Shown here piece after piece: positions 23,590 through 35,420 of a DNA stretch of 64,000 nt. Position 1 is the first letter of the stretch. Each line of letters begins with the position of its first letter. Both the position numbers and the translations under genes were made by a program. Source of the stretch: Strongylocentrotus droebachiensis (Eukaryota > Echinodermata > Echinoidea > Camarodonta > Strongylocentrotidae); contig JAVYIG010007219.1 of the NCBI GenBank assembly GCA_035222895.1, positions 41,385 to 105,384 of the forward strand, in the 5' to 3' direction. The notes below the pieces were generated by a model. It ran no database searches. It saw nothing but the letters and a program-made list of their open reading frames with translations, and had not been told where the DNA came from.

Positions 23590-25770
23590 ACTTAAAGAGC
23601 GCGCAAAGCGCGCTCCGGCATTAGGGGGGTGTGGGTGATAGGCCTCCCGCGCGAAGCGCGGAAGCTTAGACGTTTCCTTAAATTACTAGGAAAAGTAGAC
23701 GATTTATTGTACCGTTCTCGCCTGCTAATCCTTGTCCGAATTCAGTTTCTCCCCCTACCGCGCGAAGCGCGGAAGCTTTGACGTTTCATTCAATTATAAG
23801 AGAAATCAGACGATTCGGTGTACTGTTCTTGACTCTTAATCATTTTTTAAATTCAGTTCTCCCCCTCGCGCGAAGCGCGGAAGTTTTGGCGTTTAATTAT
23901 TAGAGAAAGTAGACGATTCGTTGAACCGTGCTCGACTCTTAATCCTGTTCTGAATTCAGTTTCTCCCCCTTTGACGTGTCATTAAATTATGAGAAAAATC
24001 AGACGATTCGGTGTATACTGTTCTCGACCCTTAATCATTTTCTAAATTCAGGTCCCTCCCTGAATGCACTTTCTCCCTCCCGCGCGAAGCGCGGAAGCTT
24101 TGACGTTTCCTTAAATTATTAGAGAAAGCAGACGATTCGTTGTACCGTTTTCGACTCTTAATAAGCCCTATTTGTCTGAATTCAGTTCCCCCCTCTCGCG
24201 CGAAGCGCGGAAGCTTTGACGTTTCCTTAAATTATTAGAGAAAGCAGACGATTCGTTGTACCGTTTTCGACTCTTAATAAGCCCTATTTATCTGAATTCA
24301 GTTACCCCTCTCGCGCGAAGCGCGGAAGCTTTGACGTTTCCTTAAATTATTAAAGAAAGCAGGCGATTCGTTGTACCGTTTTCGACTCTTAATAAGCCCT
24401 ATTTGTCTGAATTCAGTTCCCCCCTCTCGCGCGAAGCGCGGAAGTTTTGGCGTTTAATTATTAGAGAAAGCAGACGATTCGTTGTACCGTTGGCGTCTCT
24501 TAACTCTAATTTGTCCGAATTGAGTTTTCCCCCTCTCGCGCGAAGCGCGGAAGTTTTGGCGTTTAATTATAAGGGAGAAAGTAGTCGATTCGTTGAACCG
24601 TGCTCGACTCTTAATCCTTGTCTGAATTCAGTTTCTCCCCCTTTGACGTGTCATTAAATTATGAGAAAAATCAGACGATTCGGTGTATACTGTTCTCGAC
24701 CTTTAATCATTTTCTAAATTCAGGTCCCTCCCTCGCGCGAAGCGCGGAAGTTTTGGCGTTTAATTATTAGAGAAAGTAGACGATTCGTTGAACCATGCTC
24801 GACTCTCAATCCTTATCTGAATTCAGTTCTCCTCCTCCCGCGCGAAGCGCGGAAGTTTTGACGTTTCATTAAATTATTAGAGAAAGTAGACGATCCGTTG
24901 AACCGTGCTCGACTCTTATTCCTTGTCTGAATTCAGTTTCTCCCCCTTAATTATTAGAGAAAGTAGACGATCCGGTGTACTGTTCTCGACTCTTAATCAT
25001 TTTCTAAATTCAGGTCTCCCCCTCGCGCGAAGCGCGGAAGTTTTGGCGTTTAATTATTAGAGAAAGTAGACGATTCGTTGTACCGTTTTCGACTCTTAAT
25101 AAGCCCTATTTGTCTGAATTCAGTTTCCCCCTCTCGCGCGAAGCGCGGAAGCTTTGACGTTTCATTAAATTATTAGAGAAAGTAGACGATTCGTTGAACC
25201 GTGCTCGACTCTTAATCCTTATCTGAATTCAGTTCTCCCTCTCCCGCGCGAAGCGCGGAAGTTTTGACGTTTCCTTAAATTATTAGAGAAAGCAGACGAT
25301 TCGTTGTACCGTTCTCGACTCGTAATAAGCCCTATTTGTCTGAATTCAGTTTCCCCCTCTCGCGTGAAGCGCGGAAGCTTTGATGTTTCCTTGAATTATT
25401 AGAGAAAGCAGACGATTCGTTGTACCGTTCGCGGCTCTTAACCCTAATTTGTCTGAATTGAGTTTCCCCCCTCTCGCGCAAAGCGCGGAAGCTTTGACAT
25501 TTCCTTAAATTATTAGAAAGAGCAAACAATTCGTTGTACTGTTCTCGACTCTTAATCCTTATCTGAATTCAGTTTTCCCCCCTTCCGCGCGAATCGCGGA
25601 AGCTTAGACGTTTCCTTAAATTATTAGAGAAAGAAGACGATTTGTTGTACCGTTCTAGACTCGTCTAAATTTAGTTTTCCCCTTCCGCGCGAAGCGCGCA
25701 ATTTTTGGCGTTTCATCACAATAGAGAAAGGAAGACGATTCGTCGTACCGTTGTTGACTCTTTAGCTGAT
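23590..25770 (+). repeat. Hairpin satellite: ~20 units of ~110 bp with CGCGCGAAGCGCG
   Basis: Each full unit reads: hairpin CGCGCGAAGCGCGGAAG(C/T)TTTG, then (A/G)CGTTTC, TTAAATTATTAGAGAAAG, AGACGATTCGTTG, ACCGT, TCGACTCTTAAT, CTGAATTCAG and a C-rich stretch before the next hairpin. The hairpin is a 5 bp GC stem with a GAA loop. CTGAATTCAG is a second, perfect 10 bp palindrome. Hairpins start near 23,648, 23,758, 23,868, 24,080, 24,196, 24,311, 24,427, 24,536, 24,733, 24,838, 25,023, 25,134, 25,246, 25,361, 25,475, 25,585 and 25,687. Units near 23,970, 24,640 and 24,945 lack it. A variant with an 8 bp stem (GAGCGCGC-AAA-GCGCGCTC) sits at the left edge. Subtypes recur in order, indicating higher-order duplication. 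The same satellite appears inverted at 63,360. Confidence 0.97.
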
Positions 25771-25989
25771 ATTATAGGAAAGTGCAACTTCGAGAAAATA
25801 CAAGTATTGTAGTTGTAGTCACTCTCGAATTCGTCACAGCGGATAAAAAGTCACAGTTCGTAAGGAAAAAAAAACTCGTCGGCCGACCGACAATATACAT
25901 CTCACCGACTTCAAACTTCTGCATTTATAAAGTACACGAGGATCGAGCAAGAATACCGACACAGCTGACCCGACACAGCAACATATTTA
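25771..25989. other. Satellite-flanking unique sequence
   Basis: A single-copy stretch joins the satellite to the polypyrimidine tract. The 226-codon ORF from 25,782 starts here but is carried mostly by low-complexity sequence. Confidence 0.4.
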
Positions 25990-26280
25990 CCCGTGTCTTT
26001 CTTGCTCCCTCGACTACACCCAACAACCCCCTCTCTCTTTTACTCCCATTCCTCCTCTCTCAGACTCTTACCTCCCCTCTCTCTCCTCTCGCTCATCCCC
26101 CGTTTCTTTTGTTTCCCTTTTACTCTTTTTTTTCCCCTTTTCTTTCTTTTCTTTTCTTTCTTTTCTTTTCCTTTCTTTCCTTTCTTTTCCTTTCTTTCCT
26201 TTCTTTTCCTTTCTTTCTTTTCTTTTCCTTTTCTTTTTTTCTTTTTTTTCCCCTCCCCCTTTTCTCTTTTTTCCCGACGG
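25990..26280 (+). repeat. Long polypyrimidine tract with (CTTTC)n
   Basis: Nearly 290 bp of C/T sequence with a regular CTTTCTTTTC pentamer-type core (about 26,140-26,245). Overlapping ORFs on both strands (Phe/Leu/Ser-rich plus, Lys/Glu/Arg-rich minus) result from the composition. Such homopurine-homopyrimidine mirror-type tracts can form triplex (H-DNA). Confidence 0.95.
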
Positions 26281-28016
26281 CAGCGCAATTTTACCGACAA
26301 TATCCTGACAGGTGGGGGGGGGGTGTCGCACCCCCACACCCCCCCTTTGGCGACGCCCTTGGATGTGATGACCTTCTTAATTTGGATAGGAATAATGAAA
26401 GTCATCCCCTCGCTCTTATGATATCTATTGTCAATTATACTCAATCCTCAATATTCAACTAATGGATATAAATTTCATTTCCCCCAGTCCATTTTTGCAA
26501 ATGTCCAGGTAAATGCACACAGCAGATTATATTGACATAATTATGTATACGAAGGAGTGACCTTCGTGATATGTAACTATGTTAATGGGTATTTAACGAA
26601 GATGGCATATTAAAGGGATCACTAAGCTTATGGGAGTGAAAATTCTCGCCAAAAGGTGGAACCACTCTTATTCCACTGTAATTTAGAGTGGATTCAACTC
26701 CAAACAAAGTGATCCATATTCACACACATTCAGAGTGGATTTCAATAAGGCAGTGTATACACATTTGAATTTGGAATATCCCGGCACAGAATATGTCTTT
26801 TGCTGATTAGTTAGCAATGAATTTCATTTTTGACATGAATAATGTTATTAATCGGGTTAATGAAAGGGTCTTCCTGATGACGGAAACTGAGTTTGGAAAA
26901 TATGTCACCGCAAACCTAATGAAAAAAATGACTGATGGGGATTACTTGAATAGGATGACAGCGGTACTCGTACATCAATTGTGTTCTTAATCTTCATAAT
27001 CAGACATGATCAATGATCTTAGGCCTAAATTTTAAATGAGCGCTGGAATTGAATCATATTCTTCAGCTTATCAAGTACAAGGCTAAACATAAAGTTTCAG
27101 CTTTTGCATATCACTAAAAAAGTAGAACTTCAATTTGAAACATTAAAACAAAAAAAACAAAAAAATACTATACTTAAACGTACCTTGTGATAGCTATCCA
27201 CTGAGCAGTCAGACTTTGTACAGTTCGTCATGTTGCTCTATATGATGAAAACTTCCTTGCCAACTTGATTGGACAAGTCAAAAGCAATGGATTATCTCTC
27301 TTTTCCCCCCAAGATCATTGGACATTGTTGAAACAAGGTAATGTTGTGGCTGCCGTCAGAAGAAAGGTTAAATTGTGTGCATACAACCGGTCCTAACGAA
27401 TAAATAAAGCCTTCCTTCTCAAGAGATGTCTTTGGAACTAAAAGGTTTCACTCTTTCTTTGAATGTTCTTTATATCTTGACGATACACTTCTGAATCTAT
27501 AGTAGTCTTCTTACACGAATCACTGACCTCTTTTGTGTACACCATGTATTAAAACCCACTCGAAGTGTTCTTGATCAGCACCTAACAAACAAGTCGAGTT
27601 TTCTGTTTTCCCTCAAACTCCAGAGCTTGCACGATTTTTCAAGTATTCGCTTCTTTTGTTGGCTGGTAACTCGAGAGTTTCACCTGCAGAAAGAATTTCC
27701 CTTTTATTTTCAGGGCCACCAACTTTCACCGGTTTTACCAATAATCTTTCCTTTTACCCAATTTATCTTTTTGATATGGTGCTCAATCCACATATCACGT
27801 TTCACGGTCAACGCCATGTCATGTACATTTCCTCCTTTGTGCGTAGAATTGCCAAACTTTGCCAAAGATTCCGTTTATCAGAAATAAATGAAACAATTTG
27901 TTTATTTCATTCGCATGTTTATCCAGGGCGATCTGCTCAGTACTTAAACGTTGGTCTACCAAAGAGCTCTGAAAACATGTAATACTGTATTTAAAAAAAT
28001 CAATTAAATTTAAAAC
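26281..28016. other. Intergenic, no gene seen
   Basis: A G-tract/C-tract inverted stretch (GGTGGGGGG...CACCCCCACACCCCCCC) lies at 26,310-26,346. A TTAAAGGGATCAC motif near 26,611 looks like a MITE left end, but no mate was found. ORFs at 27,627-27,982 have no domain signature. Confidence 0.45.
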
Positions 28017-28018
28017 TA

Positions 28019-28159
28019 CAGTCAAACCTGCTCTAGTGACCATATGCCTACAAAGGCCACATTTGCCGTTTCCCTTGAATTCTGTCTACAAAGACCACCT
28101 GTCTACAAAGTCCATTTTGTGTTTTCCTTGGGTGGTCGCTATATAGACAGTTTTTACTG
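28019..28159. mobile_element. pogo/Tigger-like MITE, TA-flanked
   Basis: This 141 bp element begins CAGTCAAACCTGCTCTAGTG and ends with the inverse of CAGTAAAAACTGTCTATA. It is flanked by TA at 28,017-28,018 and 28,160-28,161. The interior has the recurring CTACAAAG(G/A)CCAC and GTGGTCGCTATATAGAC motifs common to widespread invertebrate CAGT-ended repeats. CAGT termini and TA duplication fit Tc1/mariner pogo-type elements. It has no coding capacity. The 35.4-35.8 kb region carries related sequence. Confidence 0.75.
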
Positions 28160-28161
28160 TA

Positions 28162-30228
28162 ATACAAAATAGCACGTTATATAAGACGAACTCAAGCCAG
28201 GGACATGAAGATCTTTTACACCAGAGAAACTATTATTAAAAGGAAAAAATCGGGCGCAAATTGGAGTCTGGTGGTGCTCCACTTTTCAAAGCCTCATGAG
28301 AATGGATAACACAAACAGGATAGCGAATGATAGAGTAAAGTAGGTCACCCGTTACAACAAAGGATAGTAGCTCATTGTGAATGCTTTAATTGCAACCTTT
28401 GGGATTCGAAAACTGTTGTGTAGAGTCCTTTTAATATGGTGCATTTGGTAAATCACCTGATAAATTTGTCACAGGGATTTCGGTTAAATGTCGTAAACAT
28501 GGTAGACTTTTATCAGAAATTAATGAATCACAATATTTATGTGCACTGTAAATGGGAACACACAACCTGACTGTATCCAGATGTTTTAACTGTAAAAGGT
28601 CTCGTAGTCCAAGGGTGGGTTTGTAGTAGGTCCATGGTTAGGTTGTGGGAGTGCATGGTTAAGGGGCTGCAGGACCCCTTAAATTTTGAAGCTGTCACTA
28701 TCAGGGTATCCCTCACTTTATATTTGAGCAGCGAGGTGGTCTCTTCGTAAGTTTTCGGTGTCTTATCTGTTAGACTTCCAACGATGAAATGATATCATAA
28801 CGCTATAAATTTATCCATATAGATTGCTATCAACGCGATTGTTGTCAAATATGTGATCGCTCACTTCGTTCTCTCAAAAAACTATAGAAACTGAAGGATT
28901 TACTTTCAACTAAAGATACTACAGCCCTCATATCAAATATGTGCCTTAGTATTCCTAATTTTGTCCAAGCTTCCATTCAAAAAGTGAAGAGCAACAATAA
29001 TATTTATCAACTTTTTCGGATTCCTAAGCCTTGCTACCAAGCATTGGAACTTGTCCATTGTGATGATAAATGCCAACAAACCGACACATTGTAGCCTCAC
29101 CCTGTACAGACTAAACCAACGAAAATATTGCTAAGAGGGTGTGTGGGAGAAGGATGTGGAGGGGTAATTGCCCCGTTATATCATCTCATCTGGCTACGCC
29201 AATGCTAAATACTTTGCAATGATAACGATTTCCACTGATGGACGAAAATGTATAGATTTCAAAATGACATCTATAAGAAAACTGGTCAATTCTCCATACT
29301 TCATACAAACTTGGTTACTACTCAATAAGACATGTGACGTATACTCAGCGTCCACTATCATTGCAAAGTGAACGGAGGTCATAAGTTTAAACGGAGGTTC
29401 AAAGTTCTTGGTCAAAGTTCATTCCAGGTTAATGACACGTCGAGTCAGCTTTCTCTCTAATCAAGGACAGCCCGCATTAATTTCGTCACTGGATAGCCAC
29501 GTTTCACTGAAGTTCAGGAAACCAGAACTTTGTTGATTATCTTACAACCGTGATGTGTGTGTAGTGTACGATCGAATTACAAAACAATGTAGCTATGATT
29601 CCCCCACCCCCCCCTAAATTTTGTTTAACTTTGAGTCCGTCTTCTTCTTCTTTAAGTCATTGATTAAACGAAAGATTGAGCTACAATTTTAATTCCTTAT
29701 GAACATTTATACCTTGCGATAGAAGAATTATTGAATTAAAATCGTATACTTGTATTTCGATAGTACGATCACGGTGAAAACAAAAATGTCCCTATCTCTA
29801 GGATCTTGGGGGAAAAAAAATAAGAAAACTTAATTTCAATGATTGGGACGTAAAGATTCTCATCAATGATATTAGAAAAAGATGCATTTTCCGTAATACG
29901 TGATACGCATCTAAAGATATTCATCGTCTTATTTGATCTCGATGCCATGCTTTCCTTGATCAATGTTCCGCTTTGCTGAACTAATCATCTTCTGTAACCT
30001 GATTAAAGGAGTCAGTAGTCACTTTGTGTCTCTTAAACCAATAATCCTCTTTACTCGTATATTATGGCTATTCAGTGTCAGCCTCGTCATGAAATTCATA
30101 TCAACCATGCCCGCAGTGCAGTATGCGCACCATCTCTACTCCCAGCAGTCGTCTCCATGTCCATGTAGGCCTACCCTACATTACATGCATATGGGACAAC
30201 GTTTAAGTTATTCACGAGAGTTTTCCTA
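28162..30228. other. Intergenic, no gene seen
   Basis: A short palindrome TTAAGGGGC-TGCAG-GACCCCTTAA lies near 28,655. A fragment ending CTGGCTACGCCAATG at 29,190-29,205 matches the end motif of the dispersed GGCGTA/TACGCC repeats. Short ORFs are uninformative. Confidence 0.45.
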
Positions 30229-30460
30229 TCTTGGGGCGTATCTAGCATAATGGTGGGGTGGTGTACGCCCCCACCCCTGTTTGAAGTCTACGAAGAAGAA
30301 AAAAACAGTGGATCTACGGAGAGCGGGTTGCCCTCGTACTTTCACCTATACCCTGTCGACCTTGTGAGGGCTCCGCTAGTGACCCCCTACTCCCCCTACC
30401 CTCAATCTGTGGAGGATTCCGCCCATTTCCTTATCACTTTCTGGATACGCCACTGGAATG
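30229..30460. repeat. Dispersed GGCGTA...TACGCC repeat copy
   Basis: Begins near TTGGGGCGTATCTAGCATAA, followed by GGTGGGGTGGTGTACGCCCCCACCCC, and ends near GGATACGCCACTGG. The inverted ends with internal G/C tracts match the copies at 39.35, 40.3 and 58.6 kb. The class is not established. An ORF through it (30,250-30,534) is incidental. Confidence 0.4.
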
Positions 30461-32013
30461 TCTTGCAAGGCTTCCGTATCTCTCTTACATACAAGTGGCA
30501 AGGTACATTGTACATGTACATGTATACATGGTAAATAATCGTCTTATGTACCATAGGATGACATGTTAAGGTTTTAATCAGACATAATCCACTAGATCAC
30601 AATACCTTGATCTGATCACGGAGTTTAAGCTCCTTGATATGATACAAGCCAAGGTGCATCCCAACAAACACATGTATATTGCTTCGTTACAAATTGGACA
30701 GTAATTCATTTTCCAGTGATCTCGCATGTGTTTAAAATAAAGGGTTAAAACCTGTCAGCACAAATGTCATGAAGCATGAAGCATGAACAAACTTAGCTAT
30801 TAAACGAAGATTCGAATGAAAGATTCTAATTAAAAGCAAACAACACCAACCGGACACAGAATAGTAATGAAATCGACCGAACATGAAGCATCAATTATTA
30901 TTTTAAAAAACACCACAAATAAGACTGAAAAATCATTTCATTGTCATAATAACCATACCACCATGTCGAATGCTTTGTTTTCACCTCAAACGCATCTTTT
31001 GTTTGGTTTATTGGCATGCATGAGTAAGAGAAAGCAACATTTCTACAAGGATTGGTAAACCAGGGAAAAATAATAGGAACTGCCCTTGGAAATGTATTTT
31101 ATAATTTAAAAAAAATATATATTTAACGAAAATACACAAGGAAACGTTTTGGGTCGGTGGGCGCAGCGTAAACCTTGGAAAGAGGGGAATACCGTATATA
31201 AGAATGCAATAACAGTGCTTAAAAGACCTGTTTCCCTTTAGCCATGCGCTTTTATATCGTAGTCAGATATGTTTTGAAACATTTAAAAAACGGACTTCGC
31301 CATGTATATGCATCTACAAAAAGCTCCAATCGTATCTGAAATGCCGTTTCTTGTCCAAAAGTGAGGTCATAAAGATACTTTGAAGTGTTTATCTAGGCTT
31401 TCTTGTTTTCAATAACCTAAAGAAACTTTCATCCTCCTAAATTCTGATTTCAGCATCGTCATCCAACTATGCTCGAAACAAAATAAAGACGAAAAAAGTA
31501 TAAGCCATAAAAATATAGACGTGTATGTATATATACACAATAGACAATAAATACCTACGTCAGATATTCCTTTTCATGGGTGTTCAATTCTCACGATGTG
31601 CGACCACTACTTCACACATTAATTTTTGTGGTCAAAATTGAGAAAGGTTTTTCATGGTCAATAATAACAAAATGACAATGGCCCTTTCTTATTCATTTCA
31701 GTTATATTTTGTTCCCCGAATCGTTTGACGTAAAACCATTATTTCCCTGAGCGGCTGTTGCTAGGAAGTCAAGTCTCAATTGGAAAATTTATCTATATAT
31801 AATTCTGAATTCGATTTAGTTTTCAATATTGGCATAATGTAATTGTGTTTACAATGACGAATCGAAAGTTTAATACAAGCCATAACTCATGCATTTGTGT
31901 ATGGTATGAAATGGATAAATCACTTGAAATTAACGCACATGTTTTGTGCTGTTCTTCTTACACCTGGGAAACAAGTATACAAACTCGGCATGCTTGACAT
32001 ATTATTTCTAACA
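30461..32013. other. Intergenic, no gene seen
   Basis: Unique AT-rich sequence. No coding or repeat structure beyond short A/T runs. Confidence 0.4.
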
Positions 32014-32050
32014 TTTTTTTTTTTTTTTTTTTTCGGGGGGGGGGGGGGGG
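32014..32050 (+). repeat. T20-C-G16 homopolymer junction
   Basis: Twenty T (32,014-32,033), one C, then sixteen G (32,035-32,050). Confidence 0.95.
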
Positions 32051-34189
32051 TAAAGTTCTTACTTTGATAGTCAAATTGTTAACATCTCGCTTCATAATAT
32101 CTCCCTATTACCCTTGCCTCTCGCTCTCTCTCCCTCTCCCTCTTCTTCCACTGTCTCGTCTTGCCTGAAAAGTTTTTCCTTTCCTTTTCAGATTAATGAT
32201 ACTACCTTAAAAGTAGATGTGTTCAAGGATATGGGTCATGTATTGTACATCTTTTTTTCCCCTTTTTTAAAATTGTGAAGGACTTACTCGAACGATTTTC
32301 GCCTGAATTAAGCGAATGATTTATCTACACAGTGAAAACATGCAAAAGAGTGTATGAAATGAAACCATACAAGTTACATGCAGAGTGGTTGTCATTAAGA
32401 GCCATAACATTCCATTGCTCAATATAAAACCAACCGTTACGTTCTTATTAACATTTATAGCATTAAAGACGAATGCTCTCGTTTTATTTGTGTCGATGTG
32501 CATTTCGCTTACACCGGACTTGGCTGCATTACCGTTACCAAATCTCGCAAGCAGCGAAAATGGCTGGCCCACTTGGAAATTATGCGAGCTTGCCTTCAAT
32601 ATAACGGTTTACTAACCATTTAAATTTATGGATGTTTCTTTCCTGGGGACCTGGTGAAGAGTTTTTCCATTAACCTGGGTTTTGTCTAATAATGTTTTTA
32701 TTGTAAATAATGAATGAACTACAATAGTTGGATTCCAGTCTTCATACATTACATGTTGCTATGTCGGGCAAGCCTCGGACAACCTTCTTGGTTGTCAAGA
32801 ACAACCTTTCTTTAAACAATATGCATACAATTTGAATATGTTAGTAAACCGGTCTATTCTCCGAGAGCATTTACGATCGTTGATGATGAGCATTCCTTAT
32901 AGAGCGGTCATCTTGATGGTGGAGGGTGCGCGTATTATGTAAGACCTGTTGATCGCAGAAGTGAAGCCTAGTCTTGGTCTACTCTTGAAGATTGAGATCC
33001 CCTATTGTCGGGTAAACACCCATTCCCCATGAAAACCCACACAAACGTGTTTCCACGAAGAATACTAGAAGGAAATGATTTTTTTTTCTTTTTTTTTTCT
33101 TTCTTCTTTTTCTTTCTTCCAAAATAAGGCAAATTATAGCCGTAGAAGAGAGGAGGTTTGATGGCACTTTGAAAAGAGAGAGAGACCAATTATCTTGTAT
33201 TTATTGTAGGTGATCACGAAAGAGATATAATAAAACAGGAGATGTAGATGAAAAGAAGAATAGGTGAAGTATGAGATAGGTAAACTTCAAAACATGGTAT
33301 AATAAGAGAAGCATGATAAAGGAATTTTACGAAGTGATGCATACAGTCATAAAGTTCCCTTTTTCGCATGATACAGTTTGCGTACATGAAGAAGGAATGC
33401 TTCTACAAAAGATTTACATAACACGCACACACAAACTCTCACGTCTGACTTTCTACAAAATGGATTCAAAGAATTAGTTATTTAACTCTTGAAGAGATTA
33501 ATATTATTCGACGTAAAATCATATGCAGATGGGTACATCAAACTAAAAACCGTGAGTATCCAATCCAACTTTTTGGAGAAGGGCAATATCAAGTTACACA
33601 AATCAATGCTTACAAGACAGGACACTGTGAACTAATGCTGGTAGAAAGCTGTTGATATTGATTCCACTCACACTGCCATTCGCTTAGAGATGTGACTAAG
33701 ATTGATCGGTGTATTATAATGCCCCCTTGCCTGAGTCCGTTATTCACAAATTGTGAAAGATGACGCGAACTTCACAAAACTATCTTCTCCGCACTATTCA
33801 TGATATTGCGTTTACGTCACTAATATGTAAACAGCCTTTATGATCATTTTTCGCTCGTTTGGAAGTTATCATTTCAATGGGGAAAATATATTAATGCCGT
33901 ATGCATCATTAGACCGATATAAAAGGTCGAATGATTAGAACCTCCAATTTAAAAAAATGAACGAAATTGTAGAGAGAATGTGAGAGACAATAGAGTCATA
34001 TCGAATCAAATAGAGTTATTGGCATATATTATAAGCCGTAATTTTAGATACTAATCAATGTACATTGTTGTAGGAGGTAATTAGAAATAAAGTTTGAATA
34101 TAATTGTTTTTGTTCATAATTTAAAAACTGTTTTGAATTTACAGATCGCAATGATAATGACCTTATGGCGGGGCCTACAATCAAGATGA
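32051..34189. other. Intergenic, no gene seen
   Basis: Contains pyrimidine-rich stretches (32,115-32,155; 33,078-33,122). The Lys-rich ORFs at 32,968-33,189 (-) are composition artefacts of the latter. Confidence 0.4.
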
Positions 34190-34252
34190 GTGGTAGTGGT
34201 GGTGGTGGTGGTGGTGGTGGAGATAGCGGTGGTGGTGGTGGTAGGGGGAGAG
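34190..34252 (+). repeat. (GGT)n microsatellite
   Basis: Two GGT runs separated by GGAGATAGC, preceded by GAGTGGTAGT. Confidence 0.95.
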
Positions 34253-34319
34253 ATGTACTGGTCTTTTTAGGCGAGGAAAATGAGCGGGAGAGGTAGTGTT
34301 ATTTTCTTCTCATGCATGT

Positions 34320-34320
34320 T

Positions 34321-34351
<31 letters not shown>

Positions 34352-34376
34352 GTGTTCCTCTCTCTTTCTCTCCCCT
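34320..34376 (+). repeat. (CT)n microsatellite
   Basis: A CT dinucleotide array with TCTGTCTCT interruptions. Confidence 0.9.
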
Positions 34377-35420
34377 CCGTAATTATGTCTCTTTCCAATT
34401 TCCTTCTTTGTCATTATATTCTATCAGGGCGGCAACCACCCTCTCCATACCCAACTCAGCGCAACATCATTGCTCCACAATGTATAATAACTGATAGAAT
34501 TGACAAATTTGAAATTTCCATATTTTCTTTTTAATCTCTGATGTAACACTAGTATAGACCAAACTCCTTTACTTCTTTGAAGACTTTAAACGTTTTTATC
34601 TCATGAACTTTAAAAAGGTGAAGAACCGGCGGGTTTTGAAGCTCGGGGACTTCTTCCCCTATACATGTCGTGAACTCAACCCCGTGGGGGCGAAACCAGT
34701 AAGATGAACCAATTTTTAAATTGAGTCTATCTTCGGTCGTCTTAATTATAATTCTAACGATTGTATCCCTGTCACTCCCCAACGTCTCCGATTCATGAAG
34801 GAACCTTTAAATACATTGAAAATAGAGACCGAGTTTTTTTCCAGCTAATTCTCATGAGAAATTTCCATGTTCATGCGAAAGGCCTAATCGAATTGTAACG
34901 TCACATTCCTAAAGGTTACCGAATATAATAGTTAATCTCATCAATTGGGTCTGTAACCGCCAGAATAACTAGGGCATATTTGTCAAATAATAATCCAATC
35001 TGACATTCTTTTGAATACTGACATCCTGCTTGTAGTGATCATAACATTAATGAAGTCACTTTACCAAACTCCAAATCGCCATTTTGATATAAATTTAAGA
35101 AGACTTTATGTAAAATTAGGATACATTTTTACAATTTCTGATTTAGACATGTACATTGCCTTAATATTAATCCACATAATAAAGAGAACTTCAAAGTTCT
35201 ACCACTATCTTACGGAGATGCTAATAAACGTGCCAACCGGATATAATATTTGTGATATGCGTAATGACCATAACAACAGTAATGTAGTAATATTAGACTA
35301 CAAAGCAAGATTGGTTGTTGCTTATGGATAATTATGTATCCGCGACCTTGCTCTTCGGTATTTTAACCTTTTTTTCAGATTGTACCACTGTCGCCTGTCG
35401 TTTATATCTATGTTAAACAG
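34377..35420. other. Intergenic, no gene seen
   Basis: A 106-codon ORF at 35,011-35,331 (+) and a 77-codon ORF at 34,549-34,782 (-) have no recognised family, and their composition matches AT-rich non-coding DNA. Confidence 0.4.

Noticed and set aside
25782..26462. 226-codon plus ORF and overlapping minus Lys/Glu-rich ORFs
   Set aside because: Carried almost wholly by the polypyrimidine tract and G/C runs; amino-acid content mirrors the base composition.
26610..26640. TTAAAGGGATCAC as a further TTAA MITE left end
   Set aside because: No inverted partner within about 1.5 kb. The same applies to single TTAAAGG motifs near 2,027, 10,689, 30,003 and 37,911.
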